This document shows, in pieces, positions 7,898 to 17,437 of a stretch of 64,000 nt of DNA. Under the pieces are notes generated by a model. The model was not told the DNA's origin and did not search any database. It was given only the letters and a program-made list of their open reading frames with translations. Within the stretch, counting starts at the first letter, position 1. The number at the start of each line of letters is the position of its first letter. This stretch comes from an uncultured Spartobacteria bacterium. Its GTDB lineage: Bacteria; Verrucomicrobiota; Verrucomicrobiia; Chthoniobacterales; Chthoniobacteraceae. Location: contig CAIRYQ010000123.1 of NCBI GenBank assembly GCA_903882875.1, positions 1-64,000 of the forward strand, in the 5' to 3' direction. The position numbers and the translations under genes were made by a program.

Positions 7898-8911
7898 ATG
7901 AATTTCGACGCGTTCAGTTTTGCCCGGCCCTGGTGGCTTCTCGCGCTGCTTGTCGTTCCGATCGTCGCTTGGATGCAGGGCGGGCGCGGGCCTTCGCCGG
8001 CGATCCGGTTTTCGCATGTCGCTCCGCTGCGCGGCTTCGCGCAGGTGCGCCGGGCGGGAGTCGGCGGGCTCGGTGCGCTGCTGCTCTGCGGGGCGCTCAT
8101 GTGTTTCGTCATCGCGCTCGCGCGGCCACGGCTCGGCAAGACGCAGGACCTGATCGAATCGAGCGGCGTGGACATCATCCTCGAACTCGACGTGTCGGGC
8201 TCAATGCTTTCCGAGGACTTCAAGCTCGGGAACGATCGCGCGAGCCGCATCGAGGTCGTGAAGGATGTGACGAAGCGTTTCATCGAGGCCCGCCCGAATG
8301 ATCGCATCGGCATCATCGCATTCGCGGGACGCCCGTATCTCGTGAGCCCGCTCACGCTCGATCACGACTGGCTTTTGAAAAATCTGGAGCGCCTGCGCAT
8401 CGGCCTCGTCGAGGACGGCACGAGCATCGGCTCCGCGCTGGCGAGCGCGGCGAACCGGCTGAAAGATCGGAAATCAAAAAGCAAAATCATCGTCCTGCTG
8501 ACGGACGGCGACGAGAACATCACGACGATCCCGCCCGCTACTGCCGCCGAGGCCGCGAAGACACTTGGGATCAAAATTTACACCATCGCCGCAGGCACGA
8601 ATGGCACCGCGCCGTATCCCGTGGGGCGCGATTTTCTCGGCAACAAGGTGTATCGCGACGTGCCGGTGACGGTGGAGGAGGGCGAGCTGCGCAAGGTCGC
8701 GGAGATCGGCGGCGGCAAGTTTTTCGTCGCGATGGACACCAATGCGCTGAACAAGATTTTCACCGAAATTGACAAGCTGGAGAAGACCGAGGTGAAACTG
8801 CAAAAGAAGACGGACTGGAAGGATCTTTTCCAGTGGTTCATCGGCGCAGGAGCCGCGCTCGCCGTGCTGCACGCGCTGCTCTCGCAGACGATTTGGAGGA
8901 CGGTGCCATGA
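7898..8911 (+). CDS. batA: BatA-like VWA-domain membrane protein
   Basis: The product is 337 residues from ATG 7898. Two N-terminal membrane segments (about 12-27 and 55-75) follow the typical FARPWWLLALL start and end in ALARPRLG. The VWA domain has a complete MIDAS motif DVSGS at 98-102, with a later TDGDEN segment. A final membrane helix lies near 305-325. BatA is a Bacteroides aerotolerance family protein thought to bind metal and ligands at the cell surface under control of MoxR. Its stop codon overlaps the ATG of the BatB gene (8908-8911). Upstream in-frame codons from 7811 are inside the DUF4381 gene and were excluded. Confidence 0.92.
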   Translation: MNFDAFSFARPWWLLALLVVPIVAWMQGGRGPSPAIRFSHVAPLRGFAQVRRAGVGGLGALLLCGALMCFVIALARPRLGKTQDLIESSGVDIILELDVSGSMLSEDFKLGNDRASRIEVVKDVTKRFIEARPNDRIGIIAFAGRPYLVSPLTLDHDWLLKNLERLRIGLVEDGTSIGSALASAANRLKDRKSKSKIIVLLTDGDENITTIPPATAAEAAKTLGIKIYTIAAGTNGTAPYPVGRDFLGNKVYRDVPVTVEEGELRKVAEIGGGKFFVAMDTNALNKIFTEIDKLEKTEVKLQKKTDWKDLFQWFIGAGAALAVLHALLSQTIWRTVP

Positions 8912-10998
8912 GCGATCTCCATTTTGCCCACCCGCAGTTTTTGTGGGCGCTCGCCGCGCTCCCGTTGCTCGCCGCGCTGATTTTTCATGCGGAAAAAATG
9001 CGACGCATCGCGCTGGACTGCCTGATCGCGGCGCGCTTGCAGCCGCGGCTCGCGGGCAATGTGAGCGTTGCGCGCAGGCGTGCGGGCTTCGCGCTACTGC
9101 TGGCCGGAATTGTGTTCTCGCTCGTGGCGCTGGCGCGTCCGCAGTGGGGCTTCACTTGGGAGGAAAAGCGGCAGAGCGGGCGCGATGTGATCATCGCAAT
9201 TGATGTCTCAAACTCGATGCTCGCGACCGACCTCCAGCCGAACCGCCTCACGCGCGCCAAGCTCGCCGCGGAGGATCTGCTGAACCAGATCGAGGGCGAC
9301 CGCGTGGGACTGCTTGCGTTCGCGGGATCGTCGTTCTTGCAGGCGCCGCTCACGTCGGACTTCGGCGCAGTGCGCGAGTCGCTGCAGGAGCTGGACACGG
9401 ACATCATCCCGCGCGGCGGGACGAATCTTTCGGATGCGATCAAGGCGGCGGACGAGGCATTCGGCAAAGGCGAGAGCGAGCATCGCGCGCTGATCATTTT
9501 TTCCGACGGCGAGGAGCTTGAGGCGGACGCCGTCACCGCGGCGCGTGAGTGCAAGGATCGCTTTCACACATTCACCGTCGGCCTCGGCTCGTCGGACGGC
9601 TCGCTCATTCCCATGCCGGTGAAGGGCGGCGGCACGGAATTCCTGAAGGACGACAGCGGGCAGTACGTGAAGTCGAAGCTCGACGAGCCGCGCATGAGGG
9701 AAGTTGCGGAAGCGGGCGGGGGCTTCTACATTCACCTGCAAAACGGCCCCGCTGAGATGAAACAGATCGTCGGCGACGGCCTCGGCAAAATGAAAGAACA
9801 CGAGACAGACGCACGTTTCACACGGCAGCCGATCGAGCGATACCAGTGGCCGCTCGGCGCGGCGGTGACTGCGATCGTCGCGTCGCTTTTGCTCGGCGAG
9901 CGGCGCAGGCAGGGTGCGGTGGGGGCGGTGAAAATCGCGGCAGTGCTGCTGTTGCTCGTAGTGCGTGCGGATGCGCGCCATGCGGGCATCGAGAAATACG
10001 AGGCGAAGGATTACAAGGGATCGCTCGGGGAGTTCGACGGCGAACTGAAGACTCGCGATGTCGCGGAACTGCATTTCGACGCGGGCAGCGCGGCTTATGA
10101 ACTCGGCGACTACGAGCGCGCGGCGGATTCATTCAGCCGTGCACTTGGCACCGCGACCCCGGAGTTGAAGACGCGCGCTTCATACAATCTCGCGAACACC
10201 CTCGCGCGTCGCGGCGTGAAGCATGAGAAAAAGGAGGACAAGCTCGGCGACCTGCGCGACGCGGTGCAGCAGTACGACGAGGTGTTGAAATCCGATCCGA
10301 AGCACGAGGACGCAAAGCACAACCGCGATCTCGTGGCGAAGCTGATCGCGCAACTTGAAGAGGAGCAGAAGCAGGAAGAGCAGAAGAAGCAGGACGGAAA
10401 AAAGGACGACAAGGAGAAGAAAAACGACAAAGACAAAAAGGATCAGCAGGACAAGCAGGACTCCTCGCAGGGCGGGAACGACAAGAAGGACGATCAGCAG
10501 AAGCAGAAGGATGGCTCCGGGAAGGATCAAAAGAGCGAGCAGGGCAAAAAGGACGGGAAGGATCAGCAATCCAAGGACGGGAAGAACGGCGAGCAGAAGG
10601 ATTCGCAGGAAAAGAAGGACGGGCAGCAGTCGCAGCAGAATGACGGAAAGAATGATCCGGGTGCGCAGAAGAAAGATGCGCAGCAGCAGAATGCCGACGG
10701 CAAGGACGATAAGGACGGCGACAAGAAGCAGCCGCAGCCCCAACCGAAGGATGGCGGAGACGAGAAGCAAAAATCCGGCGAGGTGAAGGCGGCGAATCCC
10801 GGTCAGCAGGAGCCCGGCAAGGACGATCCGGCAGCCGAGGCCGCGGAGGCGGCACAGGCCGCGCAGGAGGGACGCATGACGGAAAAGGACGCGGCGCAGA
10901 TCCTCGAGGCTCTGAAGCGCGTGGACCGCCGAGTGCGGCTGCTCGACCCGAAGGCCGAGCCGCAGAAAAATCCGAACAAGCCTTTCAAGAACTGGTAG
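8908..10998 (+). CDS. batB: BatB-BatC fusion: VWA domain, TPR repeats and long Lys/Gln/Asp-rich tail
   Basis: The product is 696 residues. Residues 1-310 are BatB-like: two membrane helices (FLWALAALPLLAALIF; FALLLAGIVFSLVALA), a MIDAS motif DVSNS at 99-103 and a VWA fold. A third helix follows near 315-330. Then come TPR helices (YKGSLGEFDGEL, LHFDAGSAAYELGDYERAA) as in BatC. From about residue 485 to 640 the chain is almost entirely Lys, Gln, Asp, Glu, Ser and Gly, and should be disordered. The end (EALKRVDRRVRLLDP ... NPNKPFKNW) resembles a normal BatC C-terminus. BatB and BatC are usually separate genes. It overlaps batA by 4 bases and is followed 7 bases later by batD. Confidence 0.92.
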   Translation: MSDLHFAHPQFLWALAALPLLAALIFHAEKMRRIALDCLIAARLQPRLAGNVSVARRRAGFALLLAGIVFSLVALARPQWGFTWEEKRQSGRDVIIAIDVSNSMLATDLQPNRLTRAKLAAEDLLNQIEGDRVGLLAFAGSSFLQAPLTSDFGAVRESLQELDTDIIPRGGTNLSDAIKAADEAFGKGESEHRALIIFSDGEELEADAVTAARECKDRFHTFTVGLGSSDGSLIPMPVKGGGTEFLKDDSGQYVKSKLDEPRMREVAEAGGGFYIHLQNGPAEMKQIVGDGLGKMKEHETDARFTRQPIERYQWPLGAAVTAIVASLLLGERRRQGAVGAVKIAAVLLLLVVRADARHAGIEKYEAKDYKGSLGEFDGELKTRDVAELHFDAGSAAYELGDYERAADSFSRALGTATPELKTRASYNLANTLARRGVKHEKKEDKLGDLRDAVQQYDEVLKSDPKHEDAKHNRDLVAKLIAQLEEEQKQEEQKKQDGKKDDKEKKNDKDKKDQQDKQDSSQGGNDKKDDQQKQKDGSGKDQKSEQGKKDGKDQQSKDGKNGEQKDSQEKKDGQQSQQNDGKNDPGAQKKDAQQQNADGKDDKDGDKKQPQPQPKDGGDEKQKSGEVKAANPGQQEPGKDDPAAEAAEAAQAAQEGRMTEKDAAQILEALKRVDRRVRLLDPKAEPQKNPNKPFKNW

Positions 10999-11005
10999 CC
11001 GTACG

Positions 11006-12778
11006 ATGCCGCCCGGAATTTTTTCCCGAGTTCGAATCCGTCTGGCATGGTTGTTTGCGCTGCTGTGCGTGGCTGTTCCGGCGCTGCACACGGCGGCGGC
11101 CGAACCGAAAGTGCGCGGCATCCTTTCGGCGAGTGCCGCGAGTGTAGGCGAAGCGGTGGAATACGAGCTGACGATCGAGGGCGACGGGCGGCTGGAAAAT
11201 GAACCGTCGTTGAATGTGGATGGTATCGAGGTGCGGTTCGCTGGCCAGAACCGGCAGATGAGTTTCATCAACGGCAACGTGTCGAACCGGCTCATTTTCA
11301 CCTACCAGCTCGTGCCGAAGCGCGAGGGGAAATTCACGATTCCCGCGGTCGAGGTGCGCATCGGCGGGCAGGTTTTCAAGACGCTGCCCGCGACGCTCAC
11401 GGTCGCGCCAGGCGAGAAGATGAAAGAGGTGGGCGACCTTGCGTTTGCGAAAATTTTCCTGCCGAAAAAATCACTCTACGTCGGCGAGGTCGTGCCGATG
11501 GAGGTGCGCCTCTACCTCGATGCGACGGCGCGCTGGGATTTGCGGGCAATGCCGGCGCAGACCGGAGAGGGGTTCACCACACGGCCATTCGACAAGCCCA
11601 CGCAACGCAACGTCACGCTCGAAGGAAGGCCGTATGTGCTCGCGACGTTCAGCACGGTGATCACTCCGGGCAAGGCGGGCAGGATGGCGATCGGGCCGGT
11701 GCCGGCAAACCTCGTGGTGTCGAGGCCGCAGCGCGGGCGGCAGCAGTTCGACCTTTTCGGACGAGGCATGGGGCCGGCGACGGAAATGACAGTCACTGCG
11801 CCGGTGCTGGAGATTGATGTGAAGCCGCTGCCGGTCGCGGGAAGGCCGAAGGATTTTTCCGGCGCGATCGGGAAGTTCGAGTTCAGCGCGACGGGCACGC
11901 CGGAGCGTGTGAAGGTCGGCGAGCCGGTGAGCATGAAGCTCGTGATCCGGGGCAGCGGAAATTTCGACCGCATCGGCCAGCCGCCGCTCGACGAGCCGCA
12001 GGGGTGGACGACGTATTCCGCGAAGCAGGAATTCAGCGGCAACGAAGGCGCGGGCACCGAGGGCGTGAAGACGTTTGAGCTTCCGGTGACGCCGACGGTG
12101 GCGAAGACGAAGATGCCGGTCTTTGCGTTCAGCTACTTCGATCCCGAGGCCGAAAAATATGTGACGCTGAAAAGCACGCCCGCGCCGCTCACCGTCGAGG
12201 GCGTGCCGATGGTTGCGAAGCCGACGCCCGCGCCTGCGACCGCACAAAATCCGGTGCCACCGAAAGAGGAGCCGAAGACGCCCGCTGCGCAGGACATCCT
12301 CGCGAACCTGCCGGATATCGGCAAGGCGAGCACGGCGTTCGGGCCGCCGCTGTCGCCCGCGATTTTTTACTCGATCCTTTTTGCGCCGGTACCGCTGGCG
12401 TTTGGTCTCGTCGCGTGGCACCGGCGGCGCGGCGATGCGAAGCTCGCACGGGTGACGGCGCTGCGTCGCGAGCGTGCGGGCCTGATCTCGCAGATGAAGA
12501 ATGCGGCAAACCGCGCGGAGGTTTTCGACGCCGCGGTGAAGGCCGTGCGAATCGCCGTGCAGCTCGAAAATGGCGCGCTGCCGGACGACGACGCGGCGGC
12601 GCTGCTCGGCACGCGCAAGCTCGATGCGGAGACGGAAAAATCGCTGCGCGAAATTTTCGAGGCGCGGACCGAGCTGCTCTACGCGGGCGCGGCACGCGAG
12701 GAGTATCGCATCAGCGAGAGCGAGCGGGATCGTGTGGTGGATGCGATCACGAGCTTTGAAAAGAGCCCGAGGCGATGA
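11006..12778 (+). CDS. batD: BatD-like oxygen-tolerance family protein
   Basis: The product is 590 residues. After a signal peptide (about 12-31) the protein has repeated beta-sandwich modules with the phrases SVGEAVEYELTIEG, KSLYVGEVVPMEVRLY and RVKVGEPVSMKLVIRG, which are typical of BatD. A Pro-rich stretch leads to a membrane helix near residue 452 (AIFYSILFAPVPLAFGLVAW). A short cytoplasmic helical tail follows. BatD is thought to sit in the periplasm as part of the Bat complex with BatA and BatB. Its stop overlaps the ATG of the next gene (12775-12778). Confidence 0.9.
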   Translation: MPPGIFSRVRIRLAWLFALLCVAVPALHTAAAEPKVRGILSASAASVGEAVEYELTIEGDGRLENEPSLNVDGIEVRFAGQNRQMSFINGNVSNRLIFTYQLVPKREGKFTIPAVEVRIGGQVFKTLPATLTVAPGEKMKEVGDLAFAKIFLPKKSLYVGEVVPMEVRLYLDATARWDLRAMPAQTGEGFTTRPFDKPTQRNVTLEGRPYVLATFSTVITPGKAGRMAIGPVPANLVVSRPQRGRQQFDLFGRGMGPATEMTVTAPVLEIDVKPLPVAGRPKDFSGAIGKFEFSATGTPERVKVGEPVSMKLVIRGSGNFDRIGQPPLDEPQGWTTYSAKQEFSGNEGAGTEGVKTFELPVTPTVAKTKMPVFAFSYFDPEAEKYVTLKSTPAPLTVEGVPMVAKPTPAPATAQNPVPPKEEPKTPAAQDILANLPDIGKASTAFGPPLSPAIFYSILFAPVPLAFGLVAWHRRRGDAKLARVTALRRERAGLISQMKNAANRAEVFDAAVKAVRIAVQLENGALPDDDAAALLGTRKLDAETEKSLREIFEARTELLYAGAAREEYRISESERDRVVDAITSFEKSPRR

Positions 12779-14379
12779 GGGGCAACGTCCAAATTCAAAT
12801 GTCCAACCCCCAACACCCGATGCGCTCCGGAGCATTCGCGATGGTGGGGCTGCTAGTCGCAGTGCTGTTTTCTGCGCAAGCGTTTGCGGGGCCGGATGGC
12901 GATTTTGCGGTGGCGAACCGCGCGTTCAGCGAAGGTGATTTTTCCACGGCGCTGCGGGCGTACGAGCGATCCCTTGAGGCGGAACTTCATGCAAACGTGC
13001 TGTGCAATCTTGGAAACACCTGCTTCCGCCTCGGCAAGCTGGGCCCGGCGGCGCTGAGCTACGAACGTGCGCTCGCACTGCAGCCGCGGCTGCCGGATGC
13101 GGTCGCGAACCTCCGGCTCACGCGCGAAAAATCCGGCGCGCGGCTGCTCGACCAGCCGTGGTGGGAAAAGGCGCTGACGTGGTTCCCGTCCGGCACGGCG
13201 ATGAAGATCGCGCTCGGGACGGCGTGGTTTTTCACGCTCCTCGCGGCATCGCTGGCGTGGCGGAAAAAATACGGCGCTGCGTTTTGGAGTTCCGTCTGCG
13301 GGGTGCTGATCGCGGCGGGCTACGGCGCGGCGATCTATTGGGTGACGGATGATCGCGGGACGATCGCGATCGTGATCGCGGAGCGCGCGGCGGTGCATCC
13401 CGAGCCGGCGGAACATTCCAAGTCCGCCGAGTCGCTTCCGGGCGGCAGCCAGGTGCGCGTGCTCGGCGAATCGGGCGGCTGGATGTATTGCAGGCTGCCC
13501 GGCGACGGGCGCGGCTGGGTGACGGCGGCGGCGGTGGAGTTTGTGTTGCCGCGCGGGAAAGCGCCGGGACGCATTGGCGCGGCGAGTGCAGTGCTTCCGT
13601 CGCTCGCGTCCGTGGCGCTGACTCCGGCCGCGGCGCGCACGGCGGACTGGCGCGATGAGATTTGGAAAAAGCCGGGCACTTTCACGGCGCTGCGTCCGGG
13701 TGTGTTTCACTACGCGTTCGGGTGGAGCGGCATCACGGCGGCGGAGGCGGATGTGAGCAGCACGCTGTCGCCCGAAGGCCGGTGCGTGCTCGATTTTTCC
13801 GCGAGGACGACTGGGCTCGTGCGGACGATGTGGAAGATGGACGCGAAGGCCGTGTCGTCATGCGAGGCGGCGACGTTCCGCCCCGTGAATCTGACGCAGA
13901 CCGAGACGTACAAAAAAAAAGTGGTGACGACGGAGGTGGATTTTCTCGCCGACGGCCCGGTGCAGCGCCGTTCGCAGGAGCCGCCGGATACATCCGCATC
14001 GGCGACGAGGAGGTTCCGGTTTCCAAATGTGCATGACCTGAACAGCGCGGTGCTTTTCATCCGCAGCCAGGCGCTCGCGCAGGGCGACTCGGTGAAGCTG
14101 TGCGTGTATCCCGGCGGCGCGCCCTACCTCGCCACGGCGACAGTCACCGGGCGCGAACGGCTCTCAGTCGCAGGCCGCGAATGGGACACGATCAAGTGCG
14201 ACCTCCAGCTCAGCAGCATCACCGACGACTTCACGCTCATGCCGCACAAGAAATTCAAAAAGGCCACCGCGTGGATCTCGGACGACGGCGACCGGCTGCT
14301 GCTGAAAATCTCCGCGGAGGTGCAGGTGGGCAGCGTGTGGGCGGAACTGCAGAACGTGGATTTTTACGCGAAAAAATAG
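12775..14379 (+). CDS. BatE-like TPR/SH3 membrane protein fused to a DUF3108 domain
   Basis: The product is 534 residues from ATG 12775. An alternative ATG at 12820 starts directly at the signal peptide and removes 15 residues encoded by a repeat-like stretch. Modules in order are a signal peptide (about 16-39), TPR helices (45-115), two membrane helices (141-162, 170-190), an SH3-like segment (195-256, with GGWMYCRLPGDGRGWV), and a DUF3108-like domain from about 300 to the end (FHYAFGWSGITAAEADV, VLFIRSQALAQGDSVKL, LSVAGREWDTIKC). TPR plus SH3 is the normal BatE layout. DUF3108 proteins are usually separate periplasmic proteins. It is the last gene of the operon and converges with the next gene 4 bases away. 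Confidence 0.85.
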   Translation: MRGNVQIQMSNPQHPMRSGAFAMVGLLVAVLFSAQAFAGPDGDFAVANRAFSEGDFSTALRAYERSLEAELHANVLCNLGNTCFRLGKLGPAALSYERALALQPRLPDAVANLRLTREKSGARLLDQPWWEKALTWFPSGTAMKIALGTAWFFTLLAASLAWRKKYGAAFWSSVCGVLIAAGYGAAIYWVTDDRGTIAIVIAERAAVHPEPAEHSKSAESLPGGSQVRVLGESGGWMYCRLPGDGRGWVTAAAVEFVLPRGKAPGRIGAASAVLPSLASVALTPAAARTADWRDEIWKKPGTFTALRPGVFHYAFGWSGITAAEADVSSTLSPEGRCVLDFSARTTGLVRTMWKMDAKAVSSCEAATFRPVNLTQTETYKKKVVTTEVDFLADGPVQRRSQEPPDTSASATRRFRFPNVHDLNSAVLFIRSQALAQGDSVKLCVYPGGAPYLATATVTGRERLSVAGREWDTIKCDLQLSSITDDFTLMPHKKFKKATAWISDDGDRLLLKISAEVQVGSVWAELQNVDFYAKK

Positions 14380-14383
14380 CGCG

Positions 14384-15280
14384 TCATTCCGACGAGACCG
14401 AGCGATCCCTGCGGCGGTTCGGATTGTAGAAGGGCTTGAGCAGCGGGCTGCCGGATGCGGGACGCGGGAGGAGCTTCATCTCGGCGAGCGTGTCGTTGTC
14501 GAGGCGTCCGGTGCGGCGCAGCTCAACTTCTTCCTGAAAGGCAAAAATCGCCTCGCTTGTGGATGCGGCGGGAAGGCCGTCCACGCGGCCATCGTAGAGT
14601 TTTCTGGCCGCCAGAAACGCCTGTGCACGACGGACGATTCCCATCTGCGTCTCACGCGTCGCGGCGGCGAACGGTGTGTCGCGGAACATCGTCGAGAACG
14701 GCGAGTAAACCGGTGCCGGCATCGGCATCGGCGGTTCGACGGCGTTGATTCCGTCGGGCCGCACGCGGCGCACGGGCGGCGGTGTCGGTTCGGCGGGCGC
14801 GGGCTCCGGCGGAATTGCGCGTTCGCGCCGCAGGGGCGGAATCGGCTCGCCGGGTTTCGGCATGGCCTGCGGTGCCTGTGCAGTCGGCGCCGCTGATGTT
14901 GCGGGCGGAGGAGGATTGATTTGCTTCGGCAGCGGGGCCTCGGGCACGGGTGCTGGTGCGGGCTGCGGCGCAGGTTGCGATGCTGGCGCGTCCGCTGGTT
15001 GTGGAGCGGACGCAGCGTCCTTTTTTTCTCCGAAACCGAGAACGGCGAGCGTCTCCGGATTCAACTTGCCAGTGACAGTGATGCCGTTGCGGATCTGGAA
15101 TCGCCGGATCGCGGCGGCGGTCTCGGCGCTGTCGGTGCCGGTGATTTCGCCGTAGTAGAAGCCCCGCGTTTTCAGCGCGCCCTGCACGTCGCGGAGCTGA
15201 TCGTTTGCGGAGGCCGGGGAGAGGAGGAGCGCCGTGGCGGCGAGCAGTGCCGCGGCGGGAAGGGAAGGAAGCCGGTTCAT
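14384..15280 (-). CDS. Exported protein with two peptidoglycan-binding domains and a Pro-rich linker
   Basis: The product is 298 residues with a signal peptide ending near ASA|N (residue 25). A PG_binding_1-type domain covers about 28-82 (VQGALKTRGFYYGEITG ... GKLNPETLAVLGFG). A Pro/Ala-rich linker of roughly 100 residues follows, then a second, weaker peptidoglycan-binding-like domain at about 215-275 (AQAFLAARKLYDGRVDG ... GRLDNDTLAEMKLL). No catalytic domain is present, so a structural or regulatory role at the cell wall is inferred. It converges with the Bat operon, with only 4 bases between the stops. Confidence 0.8.
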   Translation of the reverse strand: MNRLPSLPAAALLAATALLLSPASANDQLRDVQGALKTRGFYYGEITGTDSAETAAAIRRFQIRNGITVTGKLNPETLAVLGFGEKKDAASAPQPADAPASQPAPQPAPAPVPEAPLPKQINPPPPATSAAPTAQAPQAMPKPGEPIPPLRRERAIPPEPAPAEPTPPPVRRVRPDGINAVEPPMPMPAPVYSPFSTMFRDTPFAAATRETQMGIVRRAQAFLAARKLYDGRVDGLPAASTSEAIFAFQEEVELRRTGRLDNDTLAEMKLLPRPASGSPLLKPFYNPNRRRDRSVSSE

Positions 15281-15338
15281 GGCGGTGTGAGGGAATGTGG
15301 ACGCAAAAGGCGGCGCGTCAATTCACACGATTTTCCGA

Positions 15339-16217
15339 TCAGCGACCGGCTGCCGGAGAAGGCGCGGCGATGAAATCAAGGATAGCCCTGCGGACGGGAT
15401 CGCCGGGTTTCACGATGTTGCCCGCGATGGAGCCGTGCGTGCGGTCGGGGATTTGGCGGAAGGTGACGCGCGTGTTGCCCGCGCCTTTCAGCACGGCGAC
15501 GAGGTATTCGTTTTCCTCCGAGCGGGCGGCCATGTCGTGATCTCCGGCGAGGACGAGCATCGGTGGCGTGTCCTTGCGGCAATAGAAAACGGGCGCGGCC
15601 TCGTCGGCGACGATCGTCTCCTTCGTGATGCCGCGCTCCTCGCGCACGGTGTAGTGCGTCATCGTCTGGCCGCTGAGAGGAATGTAGCCGGCGAACGAAT
15701 CCGGCGTGAGCCCGTGCGGTTTCAGCCAGCGCGCGTCCATCGCGAGCATGAGCGTGAGCCATCCGCCCGCGGAGTGGCCGCTGATGAATACCCTCTCCGC
15801 ATCGCCGCCGTGCTCCGCGATGTGTGCGCGCACCCACGCGACGGCCGCGGCGGAATCCTCGAGGTAAGCCGGATAGGTCGCCTTCGGGCTGAGGCGGTAA
15901 TTGACTGACGCCACCGCGATGCCGTCGGCGGCAAGTGCGCGCGCGATCTTCGGCGTCTCGCCGCCATCCTTTGCGCCGCCCTTCAGTGCTCCGCCGTGGA
16001 ACCACACGAGAGTGGCGAAATTTTTCCCGCCGCTCGGGAGGTAAAGATCCAGCTTGCACCGCTGCGACTCGTATTCGGTGAGCTTGTCACCGGTCTTGTA
16101 GGCGATGTTCGCGACTGTCTGGATCGGCGCGGCCCCTTCATCGGCGCGCAGAATGGCGGAATGTGTGAAGAGAAAAAGCAGGCCGAGCAGCGCGGCGAAT
16201 CTGGGGAGCGGTTTCAT
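15339..16217 (-). CDS. Exported alpha/beta-hydrolase esterase (BD-FAE/HSL-like)
   Basis: The 292-residue product starts at the ATG 16217; a GTG at 16226 would add 3 residues. A signal peptide covers about 1-26. The hydrolase core has the oxyanion motif WFHGGAL, the nucleophile elbow GHSAGGW, an acid in LAGDHDM and a His in RTHGS, so the triad looks complete. This is the pattern of esterases of the acetyl-xylan or feruloyl esterase type that remove side groups from plant polysaccharides. The exact substrate is not readable. It stands alone on the minus strand, 58 bases before the peptidoglycan-binding gene. Confidence 0.85.
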   Translation of the reverse strand: MKPLPRFAALLGLLFLFTHSAILRADEGAAPIQTVANIAYKTGDKLTEYESQRCKLDLYLPSGGKNFATLVWFHGGALKGGAKDGGETPKIARALAADGIAVASVNYRLSPKATYPAYLEDSAAAVAWVRAHIAEHGGDAERVFISGHSAGGWLTLMLAMDARWLKPHGLTPDSFAGYIPLSGQTMTHYTVREERGITKETIVADEAAPVFYCRKDTPPMLVLAGDHDMAARSEENEYLVAVLKGAGNTRVTFRQIPDRTHGSIAGNIVKPGDPVRRAILDFIAAPSPAAGR

Positions 16218-16384
16218 CCTCGGCACGATGGCGCGGCGGCGGCGCGCTCACAATCAGGAATTCCGCGCCCACCACTTCGCTTTGGACTTTACGAAGATTG
16301 CGCGCTGCCACTACGTTCCGCGCTCCATTTTGCAGCCGTTTCCGTGGGCGTCGAACACGGGCCGGAAAAAGTCCCACCACATCC

Positions 16385-17437
16385 ATGAGCGTCGCACTTG
16401 TCACCGGTTCCGCCGGACTGATCGGCTCGGAATCATGCAGGCGGTTCCATGCCGAGGGCATGGACATCGCAGGGATCGACAACGACATGCGGGCGCGGTT
16501 TTTCGGCCCCGAAGCCTCGACCACCGCCACGCGCCGCTCGCTGGAAAAATCGCTCAGGAACTATTCGCACACGGACGCGGACATCCGCGATCTCGATGCC
16601 GTGCGGAAAGTTTTTCAAAAATACGGCGGTGCGATCCGCGCGGTCATCCACACTGCGGGGCAGCCGTCGCACGACTGGGCGGCGCGCGACCCGCACACGG
16701 ATTTCGGCGTGAACGCCACGGGCACGCTGAACTTGCTGGAGGCTGCGCGCGAGTGCTGCCCGGAAGCGGCGTTCATTTTCACCAGCACGAACAAGGTCTA
16801 TGGCGACACGCCAAACCGACTGCCGCTGCTCGAACTCGAAAGCCGCTGGGAGATCGATCCCGCGCACCCGTACCTTGAGGGCGTGGACGAGACGATGTCC
16901 ATTGATCAGACGACGCACAGCCTCTTCGGCGCATCGAAGACCGCGGCGGATCTTCTCGTGCAGGAATATGGGCGCTATTTCGGGATGCGCACGGTGTGCT
17001 TCCGCGCAGGCTGCCTCACTGGCCCCGCGCACGCCGGCACCGAGCTGCACGGCTTCCTCGCCTACCTCATGAAATGCACCGTGGCGGGCAGGCCCTACCG
17101 CGTCTTCGGTTACAAGGGCAAGCAGGTCCGCGACAACATCCACAGCCACGATCTCGTCGAGGCGTTCTGGCAGTTTTTCCAGGCCCCTCGTTCGGGCGAA
17201 GTGTACAATATCGGCGGCAGCCGCCACTCGAACTGCTCCATGATCGAGGCCATCGAACTGTGCGAACGCCTCAGCGGACGCAAGCTCGACTGGACCTACC
17301 TCGACGAAAACCGAATTGGCGATCACATCTGGTGGATCAGCGACGTGCGCCGTTTCCAGCAGCACTTCCCCGGCTGGAAATACCGCTACGATCTGCCAGC
17401 CATCCTCCGCGAGATCCATGACGCCTGCTCCGGATAA
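16385..17437 (+). CDS. NAD-dependent epimerase (CDP-paratose 2-epimerase/tyvelose-type)
   Basis: The 350-residue product is an extended short-chain dehydrogenase: NAD-binding GSAGLIGSE near the start, [12 protein letters not shown], and the sugar-nucleotide half with [20 protein letters not shown] and [15 protein letters not shown]. These phrases match CDP-paratose 2-epimerase-like enzymes that make unusual dideoxy or related sugars for surface glycans. The usual YxxxK catalytic motif reads FGASK here, with Phe in the Tyr place. I recall relatives with the same LFGASK form, so it may define a subgroup rather than loss of activity. Its last 20 bases overlap the glycosyltransferase gene. Frame upstream of ATG 16385 was not used. 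Confidence 0.87.
   Translation: MSVALVTGSAGLIGSESCRRFHAEGMDIAGIDNDMRARFFGPEASTTATRRSLEKSLRNYSHTDADIRDLDAVRKVFQKYGGAIRAVIHTAGQPSHDWAARDPHTDFGVNATGTLNLLEAARECCPEAAFIFTSTNKVYGDTPNRLPLLELESRWEIDPAHPYLEGVDETMSIDQTTHSLFGASKTAADLLVQEYGRYFGMRTVCFRAGCLTGPAHAGTELHGFLAYLMKCTVAGRPYRVFGYKGKQVRDNIHSHDLVEAFWQFFQAPRSGEVYNIGGSRHSNCSMIEAIELCERLSGRKLDWTYLDENRIGDHIWWISDVRRFQQHFPGWKYRYDLPAILREIHDACSG

Noticed and set aside
10180-11301. Minus-strand frame rich in Leu, Val and Ile opposite the BatB/C tail
   Set aside because: It looks membrane-like only because AAG, GAC and CAG codons read backwards give Leu, Val and Leu; it is a shadow.
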